From NCBI RefSeq assembly GCF_028606985.1, contig NZ_CP117416.1:499501-563500 (forward strand): DNA of 64,000 bases. Reading direction: 5' to 3'. Made by a program: the position numbers and the translations under genes. Source of the stretch: Paenibacillus kyungheensis. Lineage in GTDB: Bacteria > Bacillota > Bacilli > Paenibacillales > Paenibacillaceae. Shown here piece by piece: positions 24,260-33,624 of the stretch (its first letter is position 1; each line of letters begins with the position of its first letter). The notes under the pieces are model-generated. The model had not been told where the DNA came from and searched no databases. It saw only the letters and a list, made by a program, of their open reading frames with translations.

Positions 24260-25183
24260 ATGCAATCATGCTGGATAGGGATAGATATAGGAGGTACTGG
24301 CATCAAAGGTGCCTTGGTGAATGAGCAAGGGCAGATGATAGAACGTATGGAATTGCCTACGCAAGCAGAACAAGGGGCTGAATTTATTTTAGGACGAGTG
24401 CTGTATATCGCTAATGAATTAAAAAGTATTGTTTATGATAGTGTTAAACAACGCTTTATTACGATTCATGGTATCGGTATAGGCTCTGCCGGTCGAATCG
24501 ATCGAGAAAGCGGAATTGTAATTGATGCGACAGATAATTTGCCGGGTTGGAAAGGTATGCGCTTGGCTGAATTAGTTACAGCTTCAACAGGACTACCGAC
24601 ATGGATTGTTAATGATGCTCATGCAGCGGCGGCAGGAGAAGACTGGATTGGTGCGGCTTCTCATGTGCAATCTTCGATTATGTTAACGATAGGAACAGGA
24701 GTTGGCGGTGCACTTGTTCATTATGGTGAAGTGATCTCCGGTCAGTATGGAGGCGCAGGTGAATTAGGGCATATGATTCTGCATCCGGGCGGTCTGCCTT
24801 GTAATTGCGGTAAAAAAGGATGTGTAGAACAGTATATATCAGGAACAGCTCTACATCGGCGTGCAGATGAATATGTACCGGGCTGGAATGCGTATACGTT
24901 GATGAGAGAAGCGAAGCAAGGCACAACAGAAGCACTTTATGTATTAGATGGTTGGATTAATGATCTTGCAAACACGATTATTAATATGGATCAAATCTTT
25001 GATCCACAAGCGATTATTATCGGTGGTGGCATCATTGTTACACGTGGAACGTGGTGGGAATTATTGCTTCAGCGTATTCAAGAATTAGGTGGTAGACCGG
25101 TATTATTGATGCCTGCACAACTAGGTAATCATGCAGGCATGGTAGGAGCGGCTCGGATTGCGATGTTAAATGCTAGCTTGTAA
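24260..25183 (+). CDS. ROK-family sugar kinase (glucokinase-like)
   Basis: The 307-residue protein has the ROK features in order: ATP-binding DIGGTGIKGALV at the N-terminus, DATDNLPGW and NDAHAAAAGE with the catalytic Asp, TIGTGVGGALV, and the zinc-binding CNCGKKGCVEQYISG preceded by GELGHMILHPGG. It lacks the N-terminal DNA-binding domain of ROK repressors, so it is an enzyme. It probably phosphorylates glucose released by the upstream GH31 enzyme, although a terminator separates the two transcripts. CGGAG precedes the ATG. The 3' end overlaps the convergent cutC by 18 bases. Confidence 0.92.
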   Translation: MQSCWIGIDIGGTGIKGALVNEQGQMIERMELPTQAEQGAEFILGRVLYIANELKSIVYDSVKQRFITIHGIGIGSAGRIDRESGIVIDATDNLPGWKGMRLAELVTASTGLPTWIVNDAHAAAAGEDWIGAASHVQSSIMLTIGTGVGGALVHYGEVISGQYGGAGELGHMILHPGGLPCNCGKKGCVEQYISGTALHRRADEYVPGWNAYTLMREAKQGTTEALYVLDGWINDLANTIINMDQIFDPQAIIIGGGIIVTRGTWWELLLQRIQELGGRPVLLMPAQLGNHAGMVGAARIAMLNASL

Positions 25184-25864
25184 TAATTGCTGTGCTTGGG
25201 CAACACGTGCAGGATCAAGAGCAAGATTGATATCGCTATGGATACGTACAGCACTACCCAAATGAACTTCTTTTATCGAAGTATGTGTAACAAAATCAGC
25301 CAGACTCTGCAAAGTTAATCCTGCTCCAGCAATCAATTGTATCGGGTACTGTATAGCTAAGCGATTCAGGACAATCATCTGATCAACAGCTTGTAGCACA
25401 GAAGGTTGACCACCAGACGTTAAAATATGAGTAATCTGAGGATAGTGTGACAATATATCCAAACCGCGCTCCAGATTATCCAATTCGTCAAACGCACGAT
25501 GGAACGTAAAAGGCTTACCATCTGCTGCCTCCAGCAATCGTTCTAAAGCGTTTGTATCAATCTGCCCATCCTCAGTCAGAACACCGGTTACTATCGCTGC
25601 TGCACCTGTACGGGAGATATGACGAATATCTCGTATCATACTGTTTAGTTCCGCATGATCATATCGAAAATGACGACTATGAGGACGCACCATCACATTA
25701 ACCGGAATATGTACCGTTTCAGTAATATATTCGATGATTCCGAGACTGGGTGTGAGTCCACCTTCTTGTTGAGCGGCGATCAGTTCGATCCGATCTGCAC
25801 CTGCTTGCTCTGCAATCATCGCATCTTCTGGAGTAGTCGCAATCACTTCAAGTCTTTTTCGCAT
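25166..25864 (-). CDS. cutC: CutC-family protein
   Basis: This 232-residue protein matches CutC throughout: an N-terminal LEVIATTPEDAMIAEQAGADRIEL, GGLTPSLGIIEYI, VNVMVRPH, FTHRAFDE-like FTFHRAFDEL, and ILTSGGQPSVLQA. CutC proteins form TIM barrels and were linked to copper homeostasis in E. coli, but the biochemical activity is unsettled. AGAGAGG precedes the ATG. The gene is transcribed towards the ROK kinase and their ends overlap by 18 bases. Confidence 0.94.
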   Translation of the reverse strand: MRKRLEVIATTPEDAMIAEQAGADRIELIAAQQEGGLTPSLGIIEYITETVHIPVNVMVRPHSRHFRYDHAELNSMIRDIRHISRTGAAAIVTGVLTEDGQIDTNALERLLEAADGKPFTFHRAFDELDNLERGLDILSHYPQITHILTSGGQPSVLQAVDQMIVLNRLAIQYPIQLIAGAGLTLQSLADFVTHTSIKEVHLGSAVRIHSDINLALDPARVAQAQQLLQASI

Positions 25865-26300
25865 AACAACCTCTCTTTCTATACTCCTATTTTATAGACA
25901 GCTTATCATCAGCATGATATAGCTGATAACGTAGATAGCCAGTGTGCTTCCGACCCATGATGAGTACCAAATTCCGTCTAAAACGAATATGACCTTTGAA
26001 TTCACAATTGTTCCACTGTAAGTTTGATTTTATTGGATGTTTATCTTGTTTTGCATAAAGCATGACTGATCTAATCACATAATGAATCTACACGTTACAT
26101 TAGGTGTACAGTGGAGATTTTTCTATTTTCATGTACCATTATGTTAGATAAAGATGTAATATAGTACATTTAAACGAGCTACAATAACAACGAAGAATAA
26201 CATAGGCTGATATCCAAGTAAAGATTAGCAGGGCATAATTGCCTGTGTCTATCCTTTTTTTATACTAGCAGTAAATGAACAGATGAGAGGAGAGGAGTTC
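25865..26300. other. Intergenic region upstream of cutC and the AraC-type gene
   Basis: It should hold the promoters of two divergent genes. I see no repeat, hairpin or operator that I can name. Confidence 0.5.
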
Positions 26301-27113
26301 ATGGCGGATGTATCTTTTTATCGTAATCACCAGCTTCCCTTTGTAGAAGGTAAGCGTTGCTATGCGGATGAACTAACCTATCATCGACATTTTCATGAGG
26401 AATATTCAATCGGTCTGATTCATCATGGGCATACGGAGGCATGGTGTGATGGTAAGCTGTGGGAAGTAGAAGCAGGTCGTATGATTAGTTTTCCTCCGCA
26501 TATGCTGCATGCTTGTCATCCGAAGCAAGGACTGAAATGGAGCTATGATATGCTTTTTATTGATCCGAAATGGCTAGAGGGCATGGAACAGCAAGAATTG
26601 GCACAGATTGATATTCCTTATTTGTTGTCTACACAGAAAAATCAAGAGTGTACCATACAGATGCAGCAGACGATGAACTCACTAATGAATGGGAATGAAC
26701 CACTTGAAACTGAAACGGCATTGATTGGATTGCTACAGCAACTTACGCGTAGTGAGCATGGCGATCTGGAGCACCAAAGCATGACCTCACCAGCTGACCG
26801 CAAATATGTTGGAATTGTACAGGAGTATTTACATGCGAACTTCCATCGTCCGATCCTGTTAGAAGAGTTGGAGCAGGTCACATCTATTAGCCGTTTTCAC
26901 TTGATTCGACTGTTTAAACAGTGGCAGCACGTACCACCACACGTCTACCAAAATCTGCTGCGTATTAATTATGCCAAAACAGAGCTACATCGCCAGCGTC
27001 CTATTGTAGAGGTAGCAACAGAAGCCGGATTTTATGATCAGAGTCATTTTACCCGGATGTTTACGCGTGTCGTTGGAGTTACACCGCGAAAATATAAAGT
27101 TTCGGTTACTTAG
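26301..27113 (+). CDS. AraC-family transcriptional regulator with cupin domain
   Basis: The ATG at 26301 follows GGAGAGGAG closely; an in-frame ATG at 26283 lies before that site. The 270-residue protein has an N-terminal cupin (about 10-130: YHRHFHEEYSIGLIHHG, with His residues of the ligand pocket) and a C-terminal double helix-turn-helix (about 175-270: LEELEQVTSISRFHLIRLFK, and the AraC signature GFYDQSHFTRMFTRVVGVTPRKYK). The proline-dehydrogenase-like gene starts 144 bases downstream on the same strand and may be a target. The inducer is unknown. Confidence 0.9.
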   Translation: MADVSFYRNHQLPFVEGKRCYADELTYHRHFHEEYSIGLIHHGHTEAWCDGKLWEVEAGRMISFPPHMLHACHPKQGLKWSYDMLFIDPKWLEGMEQQELAQIDIPYLLSTQKNQECTIQMQQTMNSLMNGNEPLETETALIGLLQQLTRSEHGDLEHQSMTSPADRKYVGIVQEYLHANFHRPILLEELEQVTSISRFHLIRLFKQWQHVPPHVYQNLLRINYAKTELHRQRPIVEVATEAGFYDQSHFTRMFTRVVGVTPRKYKVSVT

Positions 27114-27257
27114 GGTCGGTTGCATTGTAATGAAGCTAGTTATGGTTTGACTTGTGAATTTAAAGTATAAGGGTTGTATAGAAAAGTAGCTACATAGCAA
27201 TTTTGTACAATAATTCTCTTTTCCTTTTCGCTAGTGTATAGGGAAGAGGAGTGATGA

Positions 27258-28250
27258 ATGATGGATCAAATGAGAGAGCGTGAGCAGCGACTTGCTACAC
27301 AAGCATCCGCGGCGCTAAAGGCGATTGCACGTCGTCCAGATATTAAAGGATATATAGAGCATAATCCGTCTAGCTATGCCCTACTACAGCGTGCAGCAGC
27401 ACGTTATGTGACAGGAGAAGAGCGGTCGCAAGCGTTAGAGGTGGCTAATCAGCTGATAGACTATGGTTATGCGATATCGCTAGAATACATCGGTGAAAAT
27501 ACATTATCGGTTGCAGCCTGCCAGCAGGCACAGCAAGAGCTTATCGGATTAATCCTTGAGATGGGGCAGCAGAGAGTGCGTGGACGTGTCTCGTTTGACC
27601 TGTCACATATTGGTCTGCTTGTAGATCGTGAGCTAGCGCTTCGTCATCTCCTGGAGTTAGGGGAGTTATCGCAGAGGTATACAATCGAGCTATTTATTAG
27701 CATGGAAGAGTCGGCGAAAACGGAGTCGATCTTGGAGATCTATCGCCAAGCGGTAGCAATCTATCCGTTGATCGGTATTACGTTACAAGCACAGCTGAAT
27801 CGGACATCAAGCGATGCATTAGATATGCTGGCTAAAGATACGCGTGTACGGATTGTTAAAGGAGCATACGAGGAGCCAGATACGATTGCACTCTCACGTT
27901 CAGCAGAGCTAGATCAGCGGTATGAAGAGCTATTCGAGTTAGCCGTACAGCGGGGCTGTCATATTTCTATTGCTACGCATGATGAAGCGCTAATCACTCG
28001 ATTATTGCAATATGACTCCAAAGAAGCGGCTTCAGTTGAGCTAGAGCTATTGTATGGGATTCGTCCAGAACTGTGCGTGAAGTTACGCGAGCAAGGTTAC
28101 CCTGTACGTATTTATTTAACCTATGGGCAGGAGTGGTATCTATATCTATGTCACCGGATTGCAGAGTATCCGCCTAATTTGTTTCAAGCACTTGTCGATA
28201 TAGTAGGCGGTGAGCGGGAAGCGCCTGTTCTGCAATACCATGTAACATAA
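27258..28250 (+). CDS. Proline dehydrogenase family protein
   Basis: The 330-residue protein has monofunctional PRODH (PutB) landmarks in order: SFDLSHIGLLVD, VRIVKGAYEEPD, ISIATHDEALI, ELLYGIRPEL and YLTYGQEWYLYLCHRIAEYPPN. These include the KGA(Y) and THD elements around the FAD and proline sites. The usual Arg pair (YxxRRxAE) that holds the proline carboxylate reads CHRIAE, so the first Arg is His. The fit to the family is good, but substrate use may be altered. GAGGAG precedes the ATG. No P5C dehydrogenase gene is nearby. An AraC regulator precedes it. Confidence 0.85.
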   Translation: MMDQMREREQRLATQASAALKAIARRPDIKGYIEHNPSSYALLQRAAARYVTGEERSQALEVANQLIDYGYAISLEYIGENTLSVAACQQAQQELIGLILEMGQQRVRGRVSFDLSHIGLLVDRELALRHLLELGELSQRYTIELFISMEESAKTESILEIYRQAVAIYPLIGITLQAQLNRTSSDALDMLAKDTRVRIVKGAYEEPDTIALSRSAELDQRYEELFELAVQRGCHISIATHDEALITRLLQYDSKEAASVELELLYGIRPELCVKLREQGYPVRIYLTYGQEWYLYLCHRIAEYPPNLFQALVDIVGGEREAPVLQYHVT

Positions 28251-28296
28251 CAACGATAAAATGTACCCAAAAATAATATGTTCAGGTCTAAAAGAG

Positions 28297-28337
28297 AAAC
28301 ACACGGATACGCTATGGAGCGTAATTCGTGTGTTTTT
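28297..28337 (+). terminator. Terminator of the proline dehydrogenase gene
   Basis: AAACACACG pairs with CGTGTGTTT around an inner TACGCT/AGCGTA helix, and TTTTT follows. Confidence 0.88.
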
Positions 28338-28684
28338 GGTTTGTCTTCATTGTGATTCATCAATTCACTGAACACTTATTTATTTTAGCTTCAGAAGCTT
28401 TACTACTGTAAAGGTTTTTTGGAATGAACTTGATTGTATAGTGGATAATTTGATGTTCTAGATTGCAATTTTAAGATTTTTAAAATGAATCTCAGTCTTT
28501 TTAGTTGGAAATCTGGAATTTTCGGACATCCACCCTTATAATAGATAAGATACCTACTCTGACAAAGATTATTGCTGTTTGTCAGAATTTTGGTGCTCAA
28601 ATCATTTTTCTCATTAAACTTAGTCGTGCTGGTATAGATAAGCACTTATTATGAAAACGTAACTGAGATGGACGGGAGACAAAG
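28338..28684. other. AT-rich intergenic region before the SNF2 gene
   Basis: Apart from a short ATTTTAA/TTAAAAT inverted repeat near 28480-28500 I see no feature. The minus-strand frame across it has no ribosome binding site and unlikely composition. Confidence 0.5.
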
Positions 28685-31600
28685 ATGGATCAACCGTTAT
28701 ATGGAATATGGATCGGAGACGTATTTTTTTGTTTTTCCGGTGAAATGTCTGAACCTAAGGTCGATGCTTGGATGAAAGTCATGCGTCGTCTGGAAATGCC
28801 TATTGGTCGCAAACCTTTTGCACAGTCTGGATTACGTCTGGCTGAATTGAAGTTTGGTCCTTCGGGAAATACGAATGCGAAAGAAGCACCTACACGTCGT
28901 GCAGGTAGAAGTAAACGTCTGCCAGGCCGAATGGTCGAAGGATTAGCTCTGTCCCCTGAGCAAGCGTATGATTTGCTACTCAATTGGGATGAAGCATTAT
29001 TAGCACGTCAAGGCATTACACCAGGCGGAGAGATGCGCTACTGGCACAAAGCTGTTCAATTTGCTCAAAAGCTGTTGCGTGAAGGTAAAATTTTGCCGGA
29101 TAGTACAGTGATTGCAGGAACAGGTCGCCGTAGTGCTCAAGCTACATTACATGGAACATGGAAACCTCTTTTACAAGGGGAAGACCGTGAAATGTTTGTC
29201 AAATTAGCAGATGCTATTCCGATGATAGGATTATCGGCATTGTCATTATTTCCTGCTTCAGAACCGGATCGTCCTGCACAAGCACGCGCAGATGTTCTTC
29301 ACTCATTTTTAGTAGCAGTGATGGATGCTGAGATTCGGCGTATGTTCCGGGATGCAGGTTACGGGAAATTTAGAGCTTATATGGCGGCATACCGCCGGGG
29401 CACTTCACCTCAAGCTCATCTATGGTGGAATTCGATGTTCGATGCTACAGGCGATCTAGCAGTGCAAGGAACCGCCGATGATATGGCTGAACTGGCTCAA
29501 CAGATTCGTGAACATAATGGAGCAGCAGTACCTGTTCCAGAAGTGGAAAATGTAGAAGAACGCAAAGGAGAATTGCGTCTGGTTGTGCGATTAGAACCAC
29601 CAGTCTCAGCAGATGCTACTCCTGCGGAACAAGCGATGTATTCAAATACTCAAGAATGGCGTATGTCTTTCTGGGCAGATGATGAATCTGACGCAGCTAT
29701 TTTGATACCTGTCGGTGTATTGTGGAAACATGGAGATGCAGAGCTAGTCGTGCGCGGTCGTACGTATGAAAATGTGCAACAGCATATTTTGATTCAGCTC
29801 GGTCAAGCCGCAGAGCGTTCACCGATTGTCGCTTCATTTCTAGAAGTGTCCAGCCCTGAAGGTGGATATATGGAAGCGGCGGATGTATATACGTTTCTCA
29901 AAGAAGATGTGCCTCGATTGCGCAAATCCGGCGTAGCTGTACAGATTCCTTCACGTTGGACAAGAGAAGGTAAGCGCCGTAGCGGAGTCAAATTAAAACT
30001 CAAAACACCACAAGACAGCAGTCGTGGCCCTGAAGAAACATCCCGTCTGGGCATGAATCAGATGGTAGCTTTTGAACCGGAAGCTGTGCTAGATGGCAAA
30101 ACATTAACAGCCGCCGAACTCGCAGAAATCGCTAAAAACGGTGTGCCTTTGATTCCTTTCGATGGTGGATGGATCGAAGTCGATCTGACCGAGATTCGTC
30201 AGGTGTTACGCTTTATCCGTCGTCATGAAGAAGGCGAGATTTCATTTAATGAATTGATGCATATCTATGCGGATGAAGATGAAAATTCATGGAATGGTCT
30301 GCATATTTTTGAGATCGAGACAGGATCATTACTTAATGGTCTGATGGAAGGCAATGCCTGGCGTGATATTCCAGTGCGTGAAGTGCCTGAAGGTCTACAT
30401 GGTACACTTCGTCCTTATCAAGAACGAGGATTCCAGTGGCTTGCCGCTATGCGTGATCTAGGATTCGGTGCTTGTCTGGCGGATGATATGGGACTTGGTA
30501 AAACAGTACAGGTGATTACTTGTATGCTCGATCAACCTGACGCAGGTCCACGTTTAATCGTATGCCCGACTTCTCTACTCGGGAACTGGCAACGTGAATT
30601 AGAACGATTTGCTCCTGAAATGAATCTGTATATTCATCATGGCAGTCGTCGTCCACGTGGCGAAGAATTTCTTCAGGAAGCTAGATCACATGATATCGTA
30701 CTAACTACGTATCATCTAGCAGGACGAGATGGTGAAGATTTACGTGAAGTTCACTGGGCTTCGATCGTATTAGACGAAGCACAATATATTAAAAATTACC
30801 GTACCAAACAAGCGCAAAGTGTAATGAAACTCAATGCACCTCACCGAATAGCGATGACAGGGACACCTGTAGAAAATCGTCTAAGTGAGTTATGGTCGAT
30901 ATTCCAATTCTTGAATCCGGGTTATCTGGGTACGTCTTCTTCTTTCCGTCAGACGTATAATGCGTCTGGAGTCGAGATGGAGAGCCGCTTACAGACATTG
31001 CGCAAATTAGTTGCTCCATTTATGTTGCGTCGTCTCAAAAGTGATCCTGATATTCGCCGTGATCTACCGGATAAGATTGAATTGAAATCGTACTGTTATA
31101 TGACAGTTGAACAAGCAGGTCTTTATCAAAGTGTTGTATCTGAAATGTTAGGACGGATGGGAAGCAGTGGCGGCATTACACGTAAAGGAATCGTTTTGTC
31201 TTCATTGACCAAATTGAAGCAGATTTGCGATCATCCTCATCTGGTAGCTAGCAATGGTAAGCCAGATACGTCCAAGCAAGAACGTTCCGGTAAAATGGCA
31301 CGATTGATCGAATTACTCGATATGATTCGAGATAGCGGAGAATCTGCGCTGGTCTTTACCCAATATGTTGAAATGGGTGAATTACTAACTGCACGCTTGA
31401 GTAAGCATTACGGACAAGAACCGTTCTTTTTACATGGTGGAGTCAGCAAAGTATTGCGTGACGAAATGATCGATGCTTTTCAAAATGATCAAGGGCCACC
31501 GTTATTTGTACTATCTCTCAAAGCAGGTGGAGTCGGGCTAAATCTAACACGAGCGAATCATGTTATTCATTATGATCGTTGGTGGAATCCTGCTGTAGAG

Positions 31601-31831
31601 AATCAAGCGACAGATCGTGTATTCCGTATCGGACAGCGTCGTAATGTACAGGTGCATAAGTTGATCTGTCAGGGTACACTAGAAGAGCGTATTGATGAAT
31701 TGATAGAAAGTAAAAAAACACTGGCAGAGCAAGTAATCGGTACAGGCGAACAATGGCTAACCGAAATGTCAGACGAAGAATTGAAGCAACTGGTATCTCT
31801 TCAATCCGCGGAATGGGGAGCTGACGAATGA
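28685..31831 (+). CDS. SNF2-family DEAD/DEAH-box helicase (YwqA-like)
   Basis: This 1048-residue protein has an N-terminal SNF2-associated region (about 1-550) and a SNF2 ATPase core. Walker A is ADDMGLGKTVQV (about 600), DExx is VLDEAQYIKN (about 696), motif III is MTGTPVENRLSELWSIFQFL, and the helicase C-terminal part holds LSLKAGGVGLNLTRANHVIH (about 943) and ENQATDRVFRIGQ. All ATPase motifs are intact. It resembles Bacillus YwqA, a SNF2 helicase of unclear role in DNA metabolism. A SWIM-zinc-finger partner, often adjacent in other genomes, is missing here. GGGAG precedes the ATG. The stop overlaps the next start (ATGA). Confidence 0.93.
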   Translation: MDQPLYGIWIGDVFFCFSGEMSEPKVDAWMKVMRRLEMPIGRKPFAQSGLRLAELKFGPSGNTNAKEAPTRRAGRSKRLPGRMVEGLALSPEQAYDLLLNWDEALLARQGITPGGEMRYWHKAVQFAQKLLREGKILPDSTVIAGTGRRSAQATLHGTWKPLLQGEDREMFVKLADAIPMIGLSALSLFPASEPDRPAQARADVLHSFLVAVMDAEIRRMFRDAGYGKFRAYMAAYRRGTSPQAHLWWNSMFDATGDLAVQGTADDMAELAQQIREHNGAAVPVPEVENVEERKGELRLVVRLEPPVSADATPAEQAMYSNTQEWRMSFWADDESDAAILIPVGVLWKHGDAELVVRGRTYENVQQHILIQLGQAAERSPIVASFLEVSSPEGGYMEAADVYTFLKEDVPRLRKSGVAVQIPSRWTREGKRRSGVKLKLKTPQDSSRGPEETSRLGMNQMVAFEPEAVLDGKTLTAAELAEIAKNGVPLIPFDGGWIEVDLTEIRQVLRFIRRHEEGEISFNELMHIYADEDENSWNGLHIFEIETGSLLNGLMEGNAWRDIPVREVPEGLHGTLRPYQERGFQWLAAMRDLGFGACLADDMGLGKTVQVITCMLDQPDAGPRLIVCPTSLLGNWQRELERFAPEMNLYIHHGSRRPRGEEFLQEARSHDIVLTTYHLAGRDGEDLREVHWASIVLDEAQYIKNYRTKQAQSVMKLNAPHRIAMTGTPVENRLSELWSIFQFLNPGYLGTSSSFRQTYNASGVEMESRLQTLRKLVAPFMLRRLKSDPDIRRDLPDKIELKSYCYMTVEQAGLYQSVVSEMLGRMGSSGGITRKGIVLSSLTKLKQICDHPHLVASNGKPDTSKQERSGKMARLIELLDMIRDSGESALVFTQYVEMGELLTARLSKHYGQEPFFLHGGVSKVLRDEMIDAFQNDQGPPLFVLSLKAGGVGLNLTRANHVIHYDRWWNPAVENQATDRVFRIGQRRNVQVHKLICQGTLEERIDELIESKKTLAEQVIGTGEQWLTEMSDEELKQLVSLQSAEWGADE

Positions 31832-32703
31832 GTACTATCGAGTGGACCGTAAGCAACTGGCAAGTTGATACAGGGCAGATTCAGGCTGATGTGTATCCAG
31901 CTACAGCCAAACCTACAGCAGAGTCGAAAGTGATACTGCATATCGATCTTCCTGCTGAAGAAGAAAAGCAAAAAATGCTTCAATCGTTAAGTGCTTCAGC
32001 ATGGAGCATGTATCTATTGCTAAATATGGAGTCTCCTTCTTCAACAACAGCCAAAGAGATTGAGCTTATGCCCAAACATGTGCTTCAAGATGTACATGAA
32101 TGGTCTGGAGCTGGAGAAGATTTACTGCTGTATACGCCTTATTTCAAAGACCAATCGTTTTCTACTATCGATCTACCTGTGCATCAAGTGGAGAGTTCAT
32201 CAGAACAACAAAACTTTCAAGTGCAAGCTCTGATCGATTACTCTGGTGAACGATTATCGGCTAATCCGTTGCTTGCATGGGAATTGGCAGGGTGGAGTCC
32301 ACAAGCATTATCCAAAGATATTTTCCATATCTGGGGACAGCAAGTATCGGCTCAAGCCCAAAGTGAATTTGCTATAGAAGACGGGACAATGGCGGGACAA
32401 TCTTTTTCCGATGAACCTAATCTAGGCAGTTTACTGGCTGAAGCGGCTACCGCTGGAACACTGCATCAACCCGGAGAAGGTCTGGCAGAAGTAGAAGCAT
32501 ATTTGAATAAATCCAACAAACAATGGAACAAACAACTAGAAGGTGCCACTGCCAAAAAATTAATTCCATTTGTCGAAAATAAAGAGTTACAATTACCAGA
32601 TATCGAAGCATTATTACCAGGCGTTCAAGGAGCAAGTACAGGTTATCAAGAAGTTCGTAAACAAGTGGCAGAACGTATGATGCGGAGTCATTTTGCAAAA
32701 TAA
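31828..32703 (+). CDS. Protein of unknown function coupled to the SNF2 helicase
   Basis: I do not recognise this 291-residue protein. It starts in a four-base overlap with the SNF2 stop (ATGA), so it is co-translated with the helicase. The sequence is acidic and soluble, without signal peptide, membrane segment or cysteine cluster. The middle is Ser/Gln/Glu-rich. The C-terminal third is predicted helical (AEVEAYLNKSNKQWNKQLEG, VRKQVAERMMRSHFAK). Coupling suggests a partner or modulator of the helicase. Composition and codon use look like the neighbours, so it is a real gene. Confidence 0.8.
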   Translation: MSTIEWTVSNWQVDTGQIQADVYPATAKPTAESKVILHIDLPAEEEKQKMLQSLSASAWSMYLLLNMESPSSTTAKEIELMPKHVLQDVHEWSGAGEDLLLYTPYFKDQSFSTIDLPVHQVESSSEQQNFQVQALIDYSGERLSANPLLAWELAGWSPQALSKDIFHIWGQQVSAQAQSEFAIEDGTMAGQSFSDEPNLGSLLAEAATAGTLHQPGEGLAEVEAYLNKSNKQWNKQLEGATAKKLIPFVENKELQLPDIEALLPGVQGASTGYQEVRKQVAERMMRSHFAK

Positions 32704-32715
32704 AGGAGTTTTAGA

Positions 32716-33612
32716 ATGAATACCAAAAAGCCACTACGTGTGCAGTGGAATATGATTATTCCAGCCAGTGTGCTGTTATCAGGAGTACTATTGGCAGGTT
32801 GTGGAGCAAGTGCAGAGCAATCAGCTACGACAGCTCCAACATCAGCAAGCAATACATCTAATGCAACTACCCAGACACCGTCTTCATCAGCACAGACAAC
32901 AGGCACATCCAGTGCAAATGCAACAACAGCAAGCACGACCAATAGCACAGGTGATACATTACTACAACAGCGTGAAGACAGTTCGCTTCAATCGACTATT
33001 AAAAAGATGAACGGAAAAATGGTGATCACCAACCCCGAGTCGATGACTGTGATTGTAAACAAAAAGCGGTCATTACCAGATGGGTATATTCCGCCGGATT
33101 TGGTAGTACCCAAAGTAGCGTTCTCTTATGATGGTGTATTAGAAAAAAGTCATATGCGTAAAGAAGCCGCAGGCGCATTAGAAAAACTATTCGCCGCTTC
33201 CAAAAAAGCAGGGCTTGATCTAAGAGCTGTGTCTGGTTACCGTTCATATAAGCGTCAGGTGACGATCTACAATAATAATGTAGCGACCAAAGGTCAAGCT
33301 TATACTGATCGTGTGAGTGCGAAGCCAGGAACAAGTGAACACCAGACTGGTCTAGCGATTGACGTATCAGGCCCGGGTATCGGTTATGGTCTGGAGCAGT
33401 CTTTCGGAGCAACCGCAGAAGGCAAATGGTTAGCCAAACATGCAGCAGAGTACGGATTCGTGATTCGCTACAAAAAAGGTGCAGATGCGATTACCGGTTA
33501 TACATGGGAACCGTGGCATATTCGTTATATTGGCAAAGAATTAGCGGAAGATGTAACAGCTAAAAATCTAACGCTTGAAGAATATTTTGACGAAGATCAG
33601 ATTCAGAAATAA
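32716..33612 (+). CDS. VanY-type D,D-carboxypeptidase lipoprotein
   Basis: The 298-residue protein has a lipoprotein signal with lipobox LLAGC (Cys near residue 29), then a low-complexity Ser/Thr/Ala/Gln linker (about 32-80) and a peptidase M15B (VanY) domain (about 115-290). The zinc ligands and catalytic residues are visible in SEHQTGLAIDVSG (His, Asp) and YTWEPWHIRYIG (Glu, His), with SGYRSYKRQ before them. It should trim the terminal D-Ala of peptidoglycan stem peptides outside the membrane. AAAGGAG precedes the ATG. It follows the helicase pair by 12 bases and precedes another lipoprotein gene, so the four genes may form one transcript. Confidence 0.92.
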   Translation: MNTKKPLRVQWNMIIPASVLLSGVLLAGCGASAEQSATTAPTSASNTSNATTQTPSSSAQTTGTSSANATTASTTNSTGDTLLQQREDSSLQSTIKKMNGKMVITNPESMTVIVNKKRSLPDGYIPPDLVVPKVAFSYDGVLEKSHMRKEAAGALEKLFAASKKAGLDLRAVSGYRSYKRQVTIYNNNVATKGQAYTDRVSAKPGTSEHQTGLAIDVSGPGIGYGLEQSFGATAEGKWLAKHAAEYGFVIRYKKGADAITGYTWEPWHIRYIGKELAEDVTAKNLTLEEYFDEDQIQK

Positions 33613-33624
33613 AGGAGGGAAGCT

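Noticed and set aside
28403-28645. 80-residue minus-strand frame before the SNF2 gene
   Set aside because: No binding site; composition is that of AT-rich intergenic DNA.
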